From Brugia malayi (lineage: Eukaryota > Nematoda > Chromadorea > Rhabditida > Onchocercidae), in the NCBI RefSeq assembly GCF_000002995.4, contig NW_025062477.1, positions 1,134,001 to 1,198,000 on the forward strand: a stretch of 64,000 bases of DNA, given 5' to 3'. Shown piece after piece: positions 52,901 to 64,000 of the stretch; the stretch's first letter is position 1, and each line of letters begins with the position of its first letter. Under the pieces are notes generated by a model. It did not search any database, was not told the origin of the DNA, and saw nothing but the letters and a program-made list of their open reading frames with translations. The translations under genes were made by a program, and so were the position numbers.

Positions 52901-55900
52901 ACCGGCTAACCATTCACGAAATAACAGTGATGGAGTTGGCGAGCGTGTTGCAGGATACAGATCGGCTTGAAATCCGTCAGCCTAAAAAAAAAAAATCACT
53001 TTGACTAAAACATAAAAGATTCCTTCCCAAATTTCCATAATGAGAAAATTTCAGTTCTGTATGAAATAAATTTACAATAATTAAGATAGCAACAATAACA
53101 GCAATTATGAAATCAGCTTCAGATCAACCGCTAGAAATTAAGCATCAGGACAATCTAAGAGAATGAACAGTGGAACTGTTTGATTTTTACAATATTTTGA
53201 AAGTAAATTGATATTTCCAAAGATATTTTCCGACTGCACTTAATTGTAGCCCAAAAAAAAAAAATCAAACTAAAGAAAACTAATTCAAAACTAAAAAGAA
53301 AACACAAACGCAAAAAACTATTCTTTTCGAGATACTAAACAAATTCAAAAAAATGATATTTTGTCGACACTAGTGAGAGTATAGTAAATATCTCCTTTAT
53401 GTCCCATCTTGTTCAGTTTTGAGTACTTCAAAATTCATTTGTAAATAAATCCAAAAACATTTGGAGTTAGCAAACAAGAAGGAATGCATAAAATCGAAAA
53501 TCGAAGTCATAAAGAAATGAAAAAAAAAAAAAAAAAGAGAGAAAGTTAGTTCAATTTAATCACCATATTTTGTAAGTTTTGGTTTTCTTAAAAGATAAAA
53601 AACAATCTTCTCCGAATTCAGAACTTACTCTTCTCGGAACGAAGAATGATAGTGGTTCAATAACCAGCTGTTCAGCATCTACTCGAAATATCCTCATTAT
53701 TTCGCATTGCAGTACGTTGAGACCACGTTTAGGAAGCAGACATACTGCTGTATGCGCTTTAGAGCCAGAAGATTCATTCAGATAGGATATAAACGGTGCT
53801 TCTTTTAAAAGTTCATAAAATCGAATATTGGCATCACCCTAAAAAATACCAAAATATTGATAAAATTGAATGTCAAAATTTACTAATTAGAAAGTTCAAT
53901 AAAACACAAGACAAAATGATATGCATTCATTTGAAAGTCGAAAGTTTAAATGTACCTTTCCAGCAATATACAACAAATTGAGATCATTATCAATCATAGG
54001 CATGAGAACACCAGATCCACCATCGATATCAACAACAGCTAACGGTGCATCTAAAGGCTGAGAGCTATAGATAGCTATTTGTCGTCGGGTACACCGTGAA
54101 CTACCAGTTGTTATAAGACGTTCGCTGTTGTTCGCTTCCGGTATTCCGAAGAATAAAACTCGTGAAAGCATAGCGCCATCATGAATAAGCTGCGTGCTAC
54201 GCTGTTTTTCACCCGTACGTGCATCATAAATTGATAACTCACGCAATTTTGTTGTCACCGCAAATTCAGAACAATCGTAACTGAAATTAATATGCCTAGA
54301 TTTATTGCCATAATTTCAGGACTAATTTGTCTGCCATTCAAATATGCAAAATCTTTGCTCCAAAAGCTGTAAAAGGAAAAATAAATGACCTTAAGCTCAG
54401 TGAAACGGCATTGCAATCTTCTATTCTATATACAATTTCATCTGTTTCGATATTCCATAACACTATTCGGCCATCTAATGAAGCCGAAAAAACAGCATTA
54501 TCAACTGTTGTGTGCCATTCAATTGCATGAATACGCCGAGAATGGGCTCTGGATATTCGTAAACATCTATAATTTGATGAAAATTAAGTAATTTAAATGG
54601 TGCAACTAAATTCCATTCTCGATAGTCAAAAAAGTAAGCTTCATCTCTAGTATTGAGTATCAAGCTGTGTATTTTTATAGATTCAATTTGTAGCAAGTTA
54701 ATGAAATTTTAAATTTATTTTGCTAAGCACAGCACTGCCATATGTCTATAATTTCGAATGAATAACAGCGAAGTATTAATGAGCTTTCTAACGCTAAAAA
54801 CACCGAAATCCAAATGTATCCTATGATAGTTCCTGTAATCAAATGCAATGTTTGTACTATAAATCATATAAATTTTCGTTTTTTCCTATTCTTCTTAAAT
54901 TTTAAATTAAAATTCGGTGTTAGTTCGCAAATTTTAAAGGAAGAGGAAATGATAACCGAATTCTAAGCATATCATCAATATGCCATATTCGAACTGTAGC
55001 ATCATGAGATCCGGTAGCTAAAACGTTATCATTAAAAGGGTTCCATTTTACATCACACACGGCACCCTGAAACAAAAAATAATTATAAATCTTAACAATA
55101 AACACTAATTAAATACTCGTCATTAATTACTAATGAAACATTCCAAACAATAAAATAGATTTAGAAAGAAAACAAAAGCTAAGTGACAAGCATACTTCAT
55201 GATCCTTAATTTTGCCTAATTCCATTCGTCCCCGACCCATACGACATAATTTGGCAACTTGAACAACACCACCAGCAGGAACATCGATAGCTAGTGCAAT
55301 CATTTTCGGGTTCGCGGCTACCGCTAGTCCGTGTCCTGGTCCCGTATCGTACCATTCACTACGTCGTACACTTTTGGAATACACGTGACGAAACCGTGAA
55401 TATTTCAGCTTCGATAAAGCTTCTGAAATTTATTGCATTTGCTTTTTCATAAGGATATATTTTCCATTGAAGAAACGATAATCCCTTTTCGTTTCACTTC
55501 ATTACAACTTTTCTTCTTCAAAAAATTCTCCAACAGCTGATAAAGTTTCTAAAAGATATTCGTCATGACGTGAAAACATATCTTAGTAAACCTATGTGAG
55601 GATGAGATTAAATTAAAAATCTTTTGCTAATTTATCACAATCATCTAAATATTTGAAAAACTTTCGTTAAAACAAATGGAAAAAGAGGAAATAATGCAAC
55701 ATTCTGAATATTTAAATGATTATATAAGTGAATGTGATAAAAACAAAATTCAATTGAAGAGATAATTCCAACCAATAACATAAATAAAGTTTGTAAAAAA
55801 TATGTAATAAAGTAATAGATATTGTGAACTTAGCTTTTTAAATTGCAATCATTTATACATAGTAAAGTGTCAAAGTGAGAAATGAATTATTTAAACAGTA

Positions 55901-56297
55901 TACTATAACCAACAAAAATTTAGATCCAAATTATCGAAGGACAACAAAATGATTGATAAGAATTAGGAAATGGATGAAGTGCAGAGTTACTGTTAAGGAA
56001 AAAAAATATGTTATTATTAATTATTTTTAGTACTTAACAATATCACATTAAAAATAAGCAGTTTCCAAAAGTTAAACTGTAATTTAATTTATCAATCAAT
56101 CAATCAATCAATCAGTAGGTCAGTCAGTCAGTCAGTCAATCAATCAATCAATCAATCAGTAAGATCCATGCAATTAATATAATTATGTTCCTTCTTATTT
56201 GCTTGTTATGTAAAATCTTTATATAAATTTATACAATGAATTGTAGAAAGTGTAACAGAAAGCGTAATGAAACTTAAGAGTAATACTTACCGGACAT
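49910..56297 (-). CDS. cor-1: Coronin (actin-binding WD40 beta-propeller protein), 12 exons
   Basis: Minus exons, 5' to 3': 56297-56291, 55422-55196, 55066-54957, 54566-54390, 54280-53956, 53838-53629, 52981-52754, 52419-52289, 52028-51802, 51541-51355, 51210-51027, 50023-49910; phases agree, 708 residues. The N-terminal coronin signature KYSRFRHVYSK (about 9-19) is followed by WD repeats (VKWNPFNDNVLATGSHD; SRRIHAIEWH; LYIAGKGDANIRFYEL) to about 350, then the coronin extension VPRRADGFQADLYP. Residues 440-610 are a long Ser/Asn/Ala-rich linker, longer than in vertebrate type I coronins, which total about 460 residues. A C-terminal coiled coil follows (about 635-700), expected to oligomerise the protein. 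Coronins bind F-actin and Arp2/3 and control cortical actin turnover. The first coding exon is only 7 bases (ATG TCC G), fixed by a strong GTAAGT donor and correct phase. A 40-residue alanine and serine-rich stretch near 510 looks low-complexity. Confidence 0.93.
56091..56160. repeat. Tetranucleotide repeat (ATCA/GTCA)n in cor-1 intron 1
   Basis: About seventeen tetramers: ATCA units, a block of GTCA units, then ATCA again. It lies in the intron 55423-56290. Confidence 0.9.
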
Positions 56298-56392
56298 TAT
56301 TGTGGGAAATATTCCGTAAAAAATCTCACTAATTTAATTAGTTGAGATCACCCGTGGCGCAAATGTAAACAGTAAACATCACTGAAATAAAA
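56298..56392 (-). promoter_or_regulatory. cor-1 5' leader with acceptor and short upstream ORF
   Basis: TTTTATTTCAG on the minus strand ends at 56382, 84 bases before the cor-1 ATG, marking a spliced-leader site or 5' UTR exon boundary. Two bases into the leader an ATG opens a 13-codon upstream ORF (56379-56338) closed by TAA, out of contact with the main start. Such an ORF would be expected to lower or condition coronin translation. Confidence 0.5.
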
Positions 56393-57733
56393 GAAAATTA
56401 TTGAATAATTATCGCTTTTAGGAATGAATTTATGAAATTATACGAGGAAATTTTTGCAATAAACACGCATAAAATGATAGTAAAATATAAATGTAATAAA
56501 AAGATACGTTAATAAGCTGTGAAAATTGCTAATTTTAACAATGATAATGATAATGATAAGAGCTGATAACGATGAATTCACCTCTACAAATGAATTAAAT
56601 TAAACAAATGACAATTTTATATTTAATAATTTTTAAAAATGTTAAATGGTGGGAAATGATGTTTAAAAAATGGTAAATAGGCTAAAAAAAAATCAATCAT
56701 CGCGCGCTAAATTAAAAAATGCGCCGAAAATTCGTAAAGTACAGCTCTCAAATTAAATTTTTTGGGAAAATTACTACTTTTATTTTAGTTGAAATTTGTA
56801 TTCAAGGAAATATTTTAGTCTTTTTTTTTTACAAAATTTTTATTTAAAAAAAGAAAAAAAATGTTACAAATAAAAATTTAGACTGTATTTAGTCTGTAAA
56901 ATTTAGTCTGTAAAAGTCTGTAAAATTTAGTCTGTAAAATTTTACAGACTTCTTCTTCTTCATCTAATTAATATTTTAAGTTAAATTTAAATCTTTCTCT
57001 AATCTGTATTTTAAATTGAATTTAAAGTTAAATCTCTCTCCGTCTCTCTCACCTAATCTCCTAAATCTTCTAATTCATACTCTAAATTCAAGTTAGAAAA
57101 TTAAGAGAAGTTTTTTTTTATTTTTATCAAAATATATACATTATCATATCTTCATTTTCTTCAATTTTATTTTCACAAATAATTTAAATTTCCAGTTAAC
57201 ACATAGTAATATCAAGAAGAGAAAATAACTTTTCAATTAGATAATAATATCAAGAATTGGTTATTATAGAATTAAAAAAAGAAAAGAGAAAAAAGGAAAA
57301 AGATTGAAAAATTATAAGAAACCTACAATATCTAATATTCCATATGTTCATCTATTCACAATTTTCAAAACAAATCATTGAATAATAGCTATAGTAGCAG
57401 TGAGAATTTAAAAGAATTTCAAAAATGATAATTAAGAAAAAAAAAAAAACATTTAACAATTATTTTCATACAAAATTCATTCCAATTTCATTACAATTTT
57501 TAATTATCAAACTAATTAACATTCTATCATTAAATAGGAATGAAAAAAAAAAAAAGAAAAAAGGGAAAAAGTGATAAACTAGCAGAGAGAGAGAGAGAAT
57601 ATGTCATCGTCTAACCATAAAATGAGCAATTGAAAAAAAAAAAAAAAAAGAAAAAAAAGTTGAGAGAGAAGAATGTATTCTATCGATAAGAGCTGCCTCT
57701 TTCATTTTTATCGATACGTATCTATCAAACACT
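56393..57733. other. cor-1 upstream region with TTTAGTCTGTAAAA repeats and palindrome
   Basis: TTTAGTCTGTAAAA-type units repeat four times at 56888-56940. The last runs into its complement to form a perfect 22-bp palindrome at 56929-56950. GA tract at about 57585-57597. No coding exon. Confidence 0.5.
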
Positions 57734-57813
57734 GCTCATTCAGTCCGGACATTTGCGCAGCTCATTCACTTCGAACTATTTGCGTAGCTCATTCAAGCTG
57801 AACATTTTGCGCA
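57734..57813. repeat. Three 26-27 bp repeats carrying TTTGCG(C/T)A
   Basis: Three adjacent units each start GCTCATTCA and end TTTGCGCA or TTTGCGTA, with diverged middles. The conserved ends and variable centres, about 1.4 kb upstream of cor-1, suggest clustered protein-binding sites rather than a neutral satellite. Two TATCGATA motifs lie just before it (57681-57714). Confidence 0.55.
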
Positions 57814-60663
57814 ACACTTTTTTCGGATCGAATACACCTATAAATCTGGCTAATTCTTTCAGACTGAAACAAATAATAAATGAACAATGGAATGTTACCT
57901 GAAAAAGCTAATACTAATAGTTGAGTCATATGAAATATAAAAGTAATAAACAAAAAAAAAAAATAATTTAAATTGTATAAGTGATATATGTATACAAGAT
58001 AAGGATGTAAATTGTACTAGCAATTATATAATTTACCTGTTTAGAATACATTGATAGATGATGACAAAATTCAGAAAATGAAGAAAGATAAGCTACAGAG
58101 AGAGAGGAACATAAATAAATTAAAGTTAAAATATTTAAATATGTGACAATTTCCAATCTTTTTTTTTTTTTCCTCGAATGCAAAAGGAATGAATGAAAAT
58201 GACAAAATGATAAATGATGCATTCTACCACCTAATTTCCATTTGATCGGTATAATTTGCATTTCTAATTTTGATGAAATGCAAATTTCTTCGCATCAAAA
58301 AAAAAAAAAAAAATCTCAATTAGTAATGTTTGGTTTAAAAAAAAAAAAAAAAAAAATGGAAAAAATCCTATCGTTAAGAAAAAATGGAATTTAAAAAAAA
58401 AGAATAGCTTGAAAAAAATAATTTCCGCTTTACACTCAAGTTAGCAAAGTATAGAAGAGATTGTTTATAGTCTGAGAGAAAAAAACTGAAAAGATGAAAT
58501 ATGCAAATAAGATAAGATATCATATAAAAGATAAGATATCACGAAAATATGATAATCAAATAGATCGAAATGCATACGAACAAATTAAAGGGTTGAGAGG
58601 AAAGTAATACTTCAAACAATGAAATTAAAAAAGTAAAAAGAAGCTAAAAAATAATGATACAAGAAATGATTAGCAATAATTTATCACTTATCAGCAAATA
58701 AAAATAGATACTTGTAGTATGACGTTTGAAAAACAGATGTTAGATTTAATCTTTTAAACATTGTCAACATGAAAATGATCGATATTCCGTGTAATCAGTT
58801 AAGAATGATAAGGAGAAAATTTTGATATGCCCTTGAAAAGTGAAAGAATGACCGTTAAAGAAAAAAAAAAAATCAAACAAAGGTCATTATGTCAATGAAA
58901 AATAGAAAAAAAAATAATAATAAATCAATAAAAATGGCAGAAAAATTTGTTTTTTTTTTTTGTATTATCATCAAATATATATGATGAAAAAAAAGAAATT
59001 CATTTATAAATATTGAAGAAAAATGTGAGAAAGATTTAAAAGTTTCAAAAATGAAACAAATCATCTTGCATTTAAATGTTGCAAATAAGAAATACAATCA
59101 GCGCCATCGATCTATCTCCCAATGGATTAATATTCAAAATGTAAGTTGAAAAAAGAAGATGACACAACAACGATATGATTGATATTTTAGTTTTTATAAG
59201 TTTAACTTTTAATGATTAATAATAGATGATTGCTGGAAATGATTTTAAGTTGTATTTAAAAATTCTTTTTTTTTGTTAAAAAAAATGAAAAAATGTAAGA
59301 TTATATTTCAATTATTACTAAAATATTTAATCAATGAAAGTAGGAATAATTTAGGAAAGAATGAAGAATGTTTTATTTTACTAGAAATGAAATAATATTT
59401 GGTTATGGAATTATTGCTTTGTTGAAAAGTTCAATTAAATGAAAAATGCATTCTTTACTCGAGAATTAAATCCTTATCTCTTCTCTTCGAAATCCCTTTA
59501 TCTTCTCAGATTTTTATCATTCCTATTAAAAAGCTATAAATCCCTTCCTCAACAAATTCGTCATTTGCGCTTTGCGCAGTTAATAGCACTCTCTCTCTCT
59601 CTCTCTCCCTCTCAGAGGAAGAATGAAAACTTTTTTAAACTATTTCACATCTAAAACTTACTTTACATGTTCATATATTAATGTAAAATATAAAATGAAG
59701 AAAGAATAATTCTACATTATTATAAAATATCATACTGAATAATTATCAAATCATTTCTTAATCACAAAAAAATTTCCGTACTGACCGCAAATAATATGAA
59801 AAAGGAAAAATTTCCAGTTCACCGGAAAATATCCTTCAACCGATTACAATTACTGTAAACGAAAGCAATGAACCAAACAAATTCAATTTTTGTTATATAT
59901 TGTTTGTTTGTTTTTTTTTTTTTTTTTTTAATTTTATTTTCTTCAGATATTTCTTCCAGATTTATGTAAAAATTTGCCTTAACCTAAAAATTTTTAGAAA
60001 TAAAAGCAAATCAGATATGATCAAGAAAAGAATGCATAAAAATGATTTCATCGTAATACATTCATAATTTTTGAAAATTCCGTAGCATTTCCGATTTTAT
60101 TACAAAATTAATTTTTGATGAATAATTGTCACCATCTCATACCAATACTGTCATCATACTAAGCAATTTTTTTTTTTTTGAATTTCAATCAAACAGATAA
60201 ACAATCTAAAAAGCTCTCATTGACAAAAAAAAAAAAAAAAAAAAGAAATTATCGAAAAAATATAAAACAAAAATTTACATTTGATCATAAATTAATTAAG
60301 CCAATATTTTATCAAATTAACTTTCCAAATATCACTAACTTTACGAATTCATTTCTTATCAATAAAAATGATCAACAAATATACATCAACAAATGTGTTT
60401 ATCTTTTACTGCTAGTGTGTTATCAGTCAGCGTAGAATTTATCTGTTCAATGATTTTTTTTTAAAAAAAAAAAAGCTAAAATTTTTATGTTGTAAAGCAA
60501 TAAAAATAGAAATTTTAGAGAGAAATTACTAAATAATTAAAAAATAAACATCGTTTTATTGAAGCAACAATAGCAGATGACACTTATCATTCAGTGACAA
60601 TAACAACAGCACATCATCACATCTGATAATTGATAAGTGGCAAAGTTGAGTTGAAAGAAAGGG
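57814..60663. other. Non-coding upstream region
   Basis: A/T-rich sequence with homopolymers and a CT tract at 59589-59613; no supported exon or RNA gene. Confidence 0.4.
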
Positions 60664-60689
60664 AATCGATTCAATTCCTACATTATATA

Positions 60690-60965
60690 AATACATACAT
60701 ATATATATATGTATGTGTGTATGTGTATGTATGTATGTATGTATGTATGTATGTGTGTATGTGTATGTGTGTGTATCCTTGTGTCTGTGTCTTCTGATCA
60801 CATCCATCTTCGAACACAGCTTACAAAGAGCGGACGGCTCTGATGATATTGGCACACAATGGGACATTTGCAATTTGCTTCAGTGCTTGCAAATGTTTAA
60901 TTCTATTATTATGTATGTGGGTGTGTGCATGTATGTGTGTGTGTGTGTGTGTGTGTCTGTATGTG
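60690..60965. repeat. Two TG/TATG microsatellites flanking a GC-richer block
   Basis: (TG/TATG)n at about 60690-60775 and (TG)n at about 60912-60965. The 130 bases between are richer in GC, contain an 8-bp inverted repeat (CATTTGCA/TGCAAATG) and end, on the minus strand, in a good donor (TCTTTGTAAGC, about 60815-60826) after an open frame. Confidence 0.7.
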
Positions 60966-61910
60966 TAGTCGTATCCCATTGCTGCTTTGTCCATAAAATG
61001 TTCCGGAAAAGTGCGCACAAGGAAGGAATCATTAAATTAGGCAAAGTTGTCCTTTTAGTGTTGGACGACAGCTATATCCTTTCTGGCTCATATCATCGAG
61101 CCATGTCTTTTGGCTCAAAGTTGTCATAAGGCTTGCAATATCAATAAATGAAAGTAAATCCTTCCAATAGTGCATCTCTCCTAATACAATTGTGTTGCTT
61201 TTAGTGCCCTATAAGCAAATGACACACTATACCGTTACATTTTGAAGCAAAGTAATCCATTTAAGTTAAAGCAAAGAAAGTCTTTTATAGAAATGAAATA
61301 AGGCCTAAAATATAGTTTACCAAGAAAGGAGCTAGGCTAATATTATAGTTAGGACTAGTAGAGGTATACAAATATCTTTCTATTCATATTCATTTTGTCC
61401 CAGAGGAAAGCTAAAGGTCATAGAATAGTAATGGGCCAATGCAGTAATTGGCCTCTTATCTCTCCCTACTACTATTACTCGGTGGTTGATGAGGCATTAT
61501 ATGCCTTATGCCTTACTAATCAAGTAAACAACCCAACTGGTTAAATAATACTAACAATTTTGTTCAATAACACCGCCCTTTTTTCTTCTCTTGGCTACTA
61601 TTAAATGCTTTTCTGGAAGTGAAAAGGAGAGCAATACCGGAAGTACTGCATGCGAAACCGGTAGGGAAGATTCTGTTTTCGGAATAAAAGGAAAATTGCT
61701 ATATTGATTAACAAAAGAAATCGATTACTTAGGTCACATATGGTATGTGAATTTATCATTCATTCAGTACAGATGAACTCATTGCCAATCAATTTGTCAG
61801 CAAGAAGGATGAGATAATACATTAAATGTAGGTTATATTTGTTAATCCTGTCCGGTTGTATTTGTTAATCCTATCCGGTTGCACGTAGTAATCGTATCCG
61901 GTATCCATTT
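60966..61910. other. Compositionally distinct segment, possible decayed mobile element
   Basis: About 900 bases almost free of the homopolymers that fill the rest of the window, with higher GC and several short inverted repeats (GGCCAAT/ATTGGCC around 61434-61453; AGGCAT/TGCCTT near 61492). No long ORF. A three-copy 23-base repeat (TTGTTAATCCTATCCGGTTG type) at 61836-61904 closes it. The origin is not recognised. Confidence 0.4.
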
Positions 61911-64000
61911 AATAATTTGCTCTTCATGAAAATAATGAAAAAACTGGAATAAATTTATGTATATAATTGAAATTCTGATTTAATATGTCCATTTTCTGGA
62001 TATTTCATGTGATTAAAAATTTGAGTTAATGATTTGAAAAATTGAAAATGAAAATAGCTGTTAAGGCTAATATTGATATGAACAAAGACAAGCAATGGAA
62101 GAAGAGCATTGTACGAGTTAATTAATTAATAATTAAATAATGTTGGGAGTAAGCCAAACATAGATACTTCATCATTACAAGTGAATTGTTTTTCGATATT
62201 GATGAATTGAGAAGGAGTAATAGATGAATGAATAAAAAGAAATTTAAAAAGTCAGATGAAAGTGAGAAACTGGAAAAGTAGGAAAGAAAATGAAAATTTT
62301 TTGAAATGATAAGATAGGGAAGCATCGATCATGAAAACAAACAAAAAAAAAAATGATGAAAGTAAAAAGATTTGTTAAAAAACAAACCTGGTAGAGTAGT
62401 AATAAAATGAAAGTAAATTTAAGTGAATTGATACAAATTAAAAATGGAAGAGCTTTTATTAGCAATAAAGGAGGAAAAAAAAAGTAGGCGGAATTGAAAA
62501 GGTTTTAAGCTAAGCTAACAAAAGTATGCTAAATAAAAGTTGCTTAGATACACATAAGCGCCTCAGTTAGTAATGAAAGAAATGAAAGAAAATATAAAAT
62601 TTGCATTTACATTGCTTTTATTTAATTATCCATTGACAAATTATCAGTTTAAATTTTTTATATTTCAAAGAAGTATGAATTGTTTAAAGAGTTTGAAGGA
62701 GAATAAAATAAAGAAAAATTAAATTATTGCTATGATGAAGCAAATTATGAGATATGAAAAAGTATGAGCAGAAATTAAAAATATCGAAATAATTTTTCAA
62801 AAAAAAAAAAAAAAAAAATCGTACAATGAATATAAAATTAATTTTAGCATATAAAATTATTAGAGTAAGCCTAAAATACTTATCGAATTTGCCAATAGTT
62901 GGATTAAAGTACGAGAATACAAAATAATAAATTTATTACATTTAATGCTTAATAAAATAAGCTTTGTTAAGAAAATCATGAAATGGTTTAATTTCAATTA
63001 TTAAAAAAAAGAAAAAAATATATAAACAATATATATATGATTTCGGTTTAAAAAAATTTTTCTCAAAACTTACATCTATAGCACAGATTAATTTTTACAT
63101 TTCAGAATGGTTAAAATGTTGGGAAAAAATGATCTTTGATGTAAAATAGGAACACTTTCTCTCAAAGAAGAAATGATTAAATAACTGATTAGAATTGATA
63201 AAATGATAACGGAGTAAAAAAAAAAAATGCATCTATTAGTATTGTCTATTTGTAACGGATATAATATAACAAAATAGGCCACGTACGTGACTAAAGTTTC
63301 TAGTAAAATTAGAAGATCTCTTTGAGAAATTAATATTGTCAAAGATTAACGATACGAAAAGTTAAAATGTAGAATGTTTGGAAAAGCTTCAATTTCGACA
63401 ATATTATTGCAGAAATTGAAAATAAAAAATTTTATATTTTATTTTTAAATTTTAAGATATAAAATAAGAAGAAACTTATGCAAGGCATAGTATTTCTATT
63501 GTATTTACTTCTCACTGTTAAGATTATCAAATTGATTGATCTTATCAACTATATTAAAAGATAATGAATTGAAAACGATGCACAGAAAAAAAAAAAAAAC
63601 GCAAAATAGCTATAAGATATAGAAAAACTTGTTGATATTAATTAATGATAAAAGCAATTGAGATAATATAATGAAAATGATAATGTATTTGCAGATAAAA
63701 CCGATATGAATAGATCAAGAAGCACAATTGAATAGTGAATAGATCATGAGCTAGAATTTAATTTAGAATCTAGATTGAAAATATGCCATGAAGTGTGCTG
63801 CAGTCACATTTTCCATAATCCTTTTTGTCATCCATTTTAATGAATGTGACAATTAAAGATGACAATGATAGTAATTTTGATAATAAACATAGAATAATAA
63901 CACTCATTCAAAACAATATAATTCCTTTTGTCATCCATTTTAATGAATACAAATTCGAATACTTTGATATTCTCCCCTACATATGTCAACTTCAACTCAT
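61911..64000. other. Non-coding to window end
   Basis: No exon supported. A 25-base direct repeat (core TTTTGTCATCCATTTTAATG) occurs at about 63821-63845 and 63924-63948. Confidence 0.4.

Noticed and set aside
54475..54696. Extra coronin exon containing DYREWNLVAPF
   Set aside because: The frame conflicts with the WD-repeat frame in the same exon; joining 54957 directly to 54566 gives correct phase and the expected spacing between WD repeats.
13454..56297. zoo-1 and cor-1 as an operon
   Set aside because: Same strand, but separated by about 15 kb; nematode operon genes are usually within a few hundred bases.
60713..61129. Plus-strand ORF of 138 codons rich in Val/Cys
   Set aside because: Mostly translated TG microsatellite.

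Overview
This window is nuclear DNA of a nematode. It is very AT-rich and full of A/T homopolymers, GA/CT tracts and tandem minisatellites. Genes are split by many introns with GT...AG ends and mostly TTTTCAG/TTTTAG acceptors. The gene content is also nematode: a cuticlin-type ZP protein, a ZO-1 homologue (C. elegans zoo-1 type), a coronin (cor-1 type) and a divergent globin. Acceptor-like sites lying 0-23 bases before three start codons look like spliced-leader trans-splice sites. Long introns and wide spacing fit a spirurid (clade III) parasite better than Caenorhabditis or Strongyloides; that placement is inference, and the species cannot be named from this sequence alone.

Layout. (1) 65-2314, plus strand: globin with long extensions at both ends, five exons; its 5' end may lie outside the window. 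(2) 4254-9518, plus: membrane-anchored ZP-domain protein of about 485 residues, twelve exons; a tRNA-derived SINE-like element sits in its first intron. (3) 10500-10908, minus: two-exon gene for a 90-residue secreted Tyr/His/Pro-rich peptide. (4) 13454-34552, minus: 22 exons of a ZO-1 homologue (PDZ-PDZ-PDZ-SH3-GuK-linker-ZU5), without a resolved start codon. (5) 49910-56297, minus: complete 12-exon coronin of about 708 residues, with a 7-base first coding exon and a short upstream ORF.

The remaining DNA, chiefly 34553-49909 and 56382-64000, shows no convincing coding exon. It holds minisatellites (about 112 bp x 6, 50 bp x about 13, and others), palindromes, and three segments of visibly richer composition (26160-26460, 46080-46330, 60790-61910) that may be regulatory, exonic or transposon-derived.

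The genes do not form an operon. Several act at cell surfaces: the ZO-1 homologue at epithelial junctions, coronin on cortical actin, the ZP protein in apical matrix. No joint function should be read from their neighbourhood. The best candidates for something undescribed are a 71-nt miRNA-like hairpin at 28536-28606 inside the ZO-1 intron, the secreted peptide, and an in-frame alternative donor in the ZP gene. All exon models were built by hand from splice signals and reading-phase agreement.
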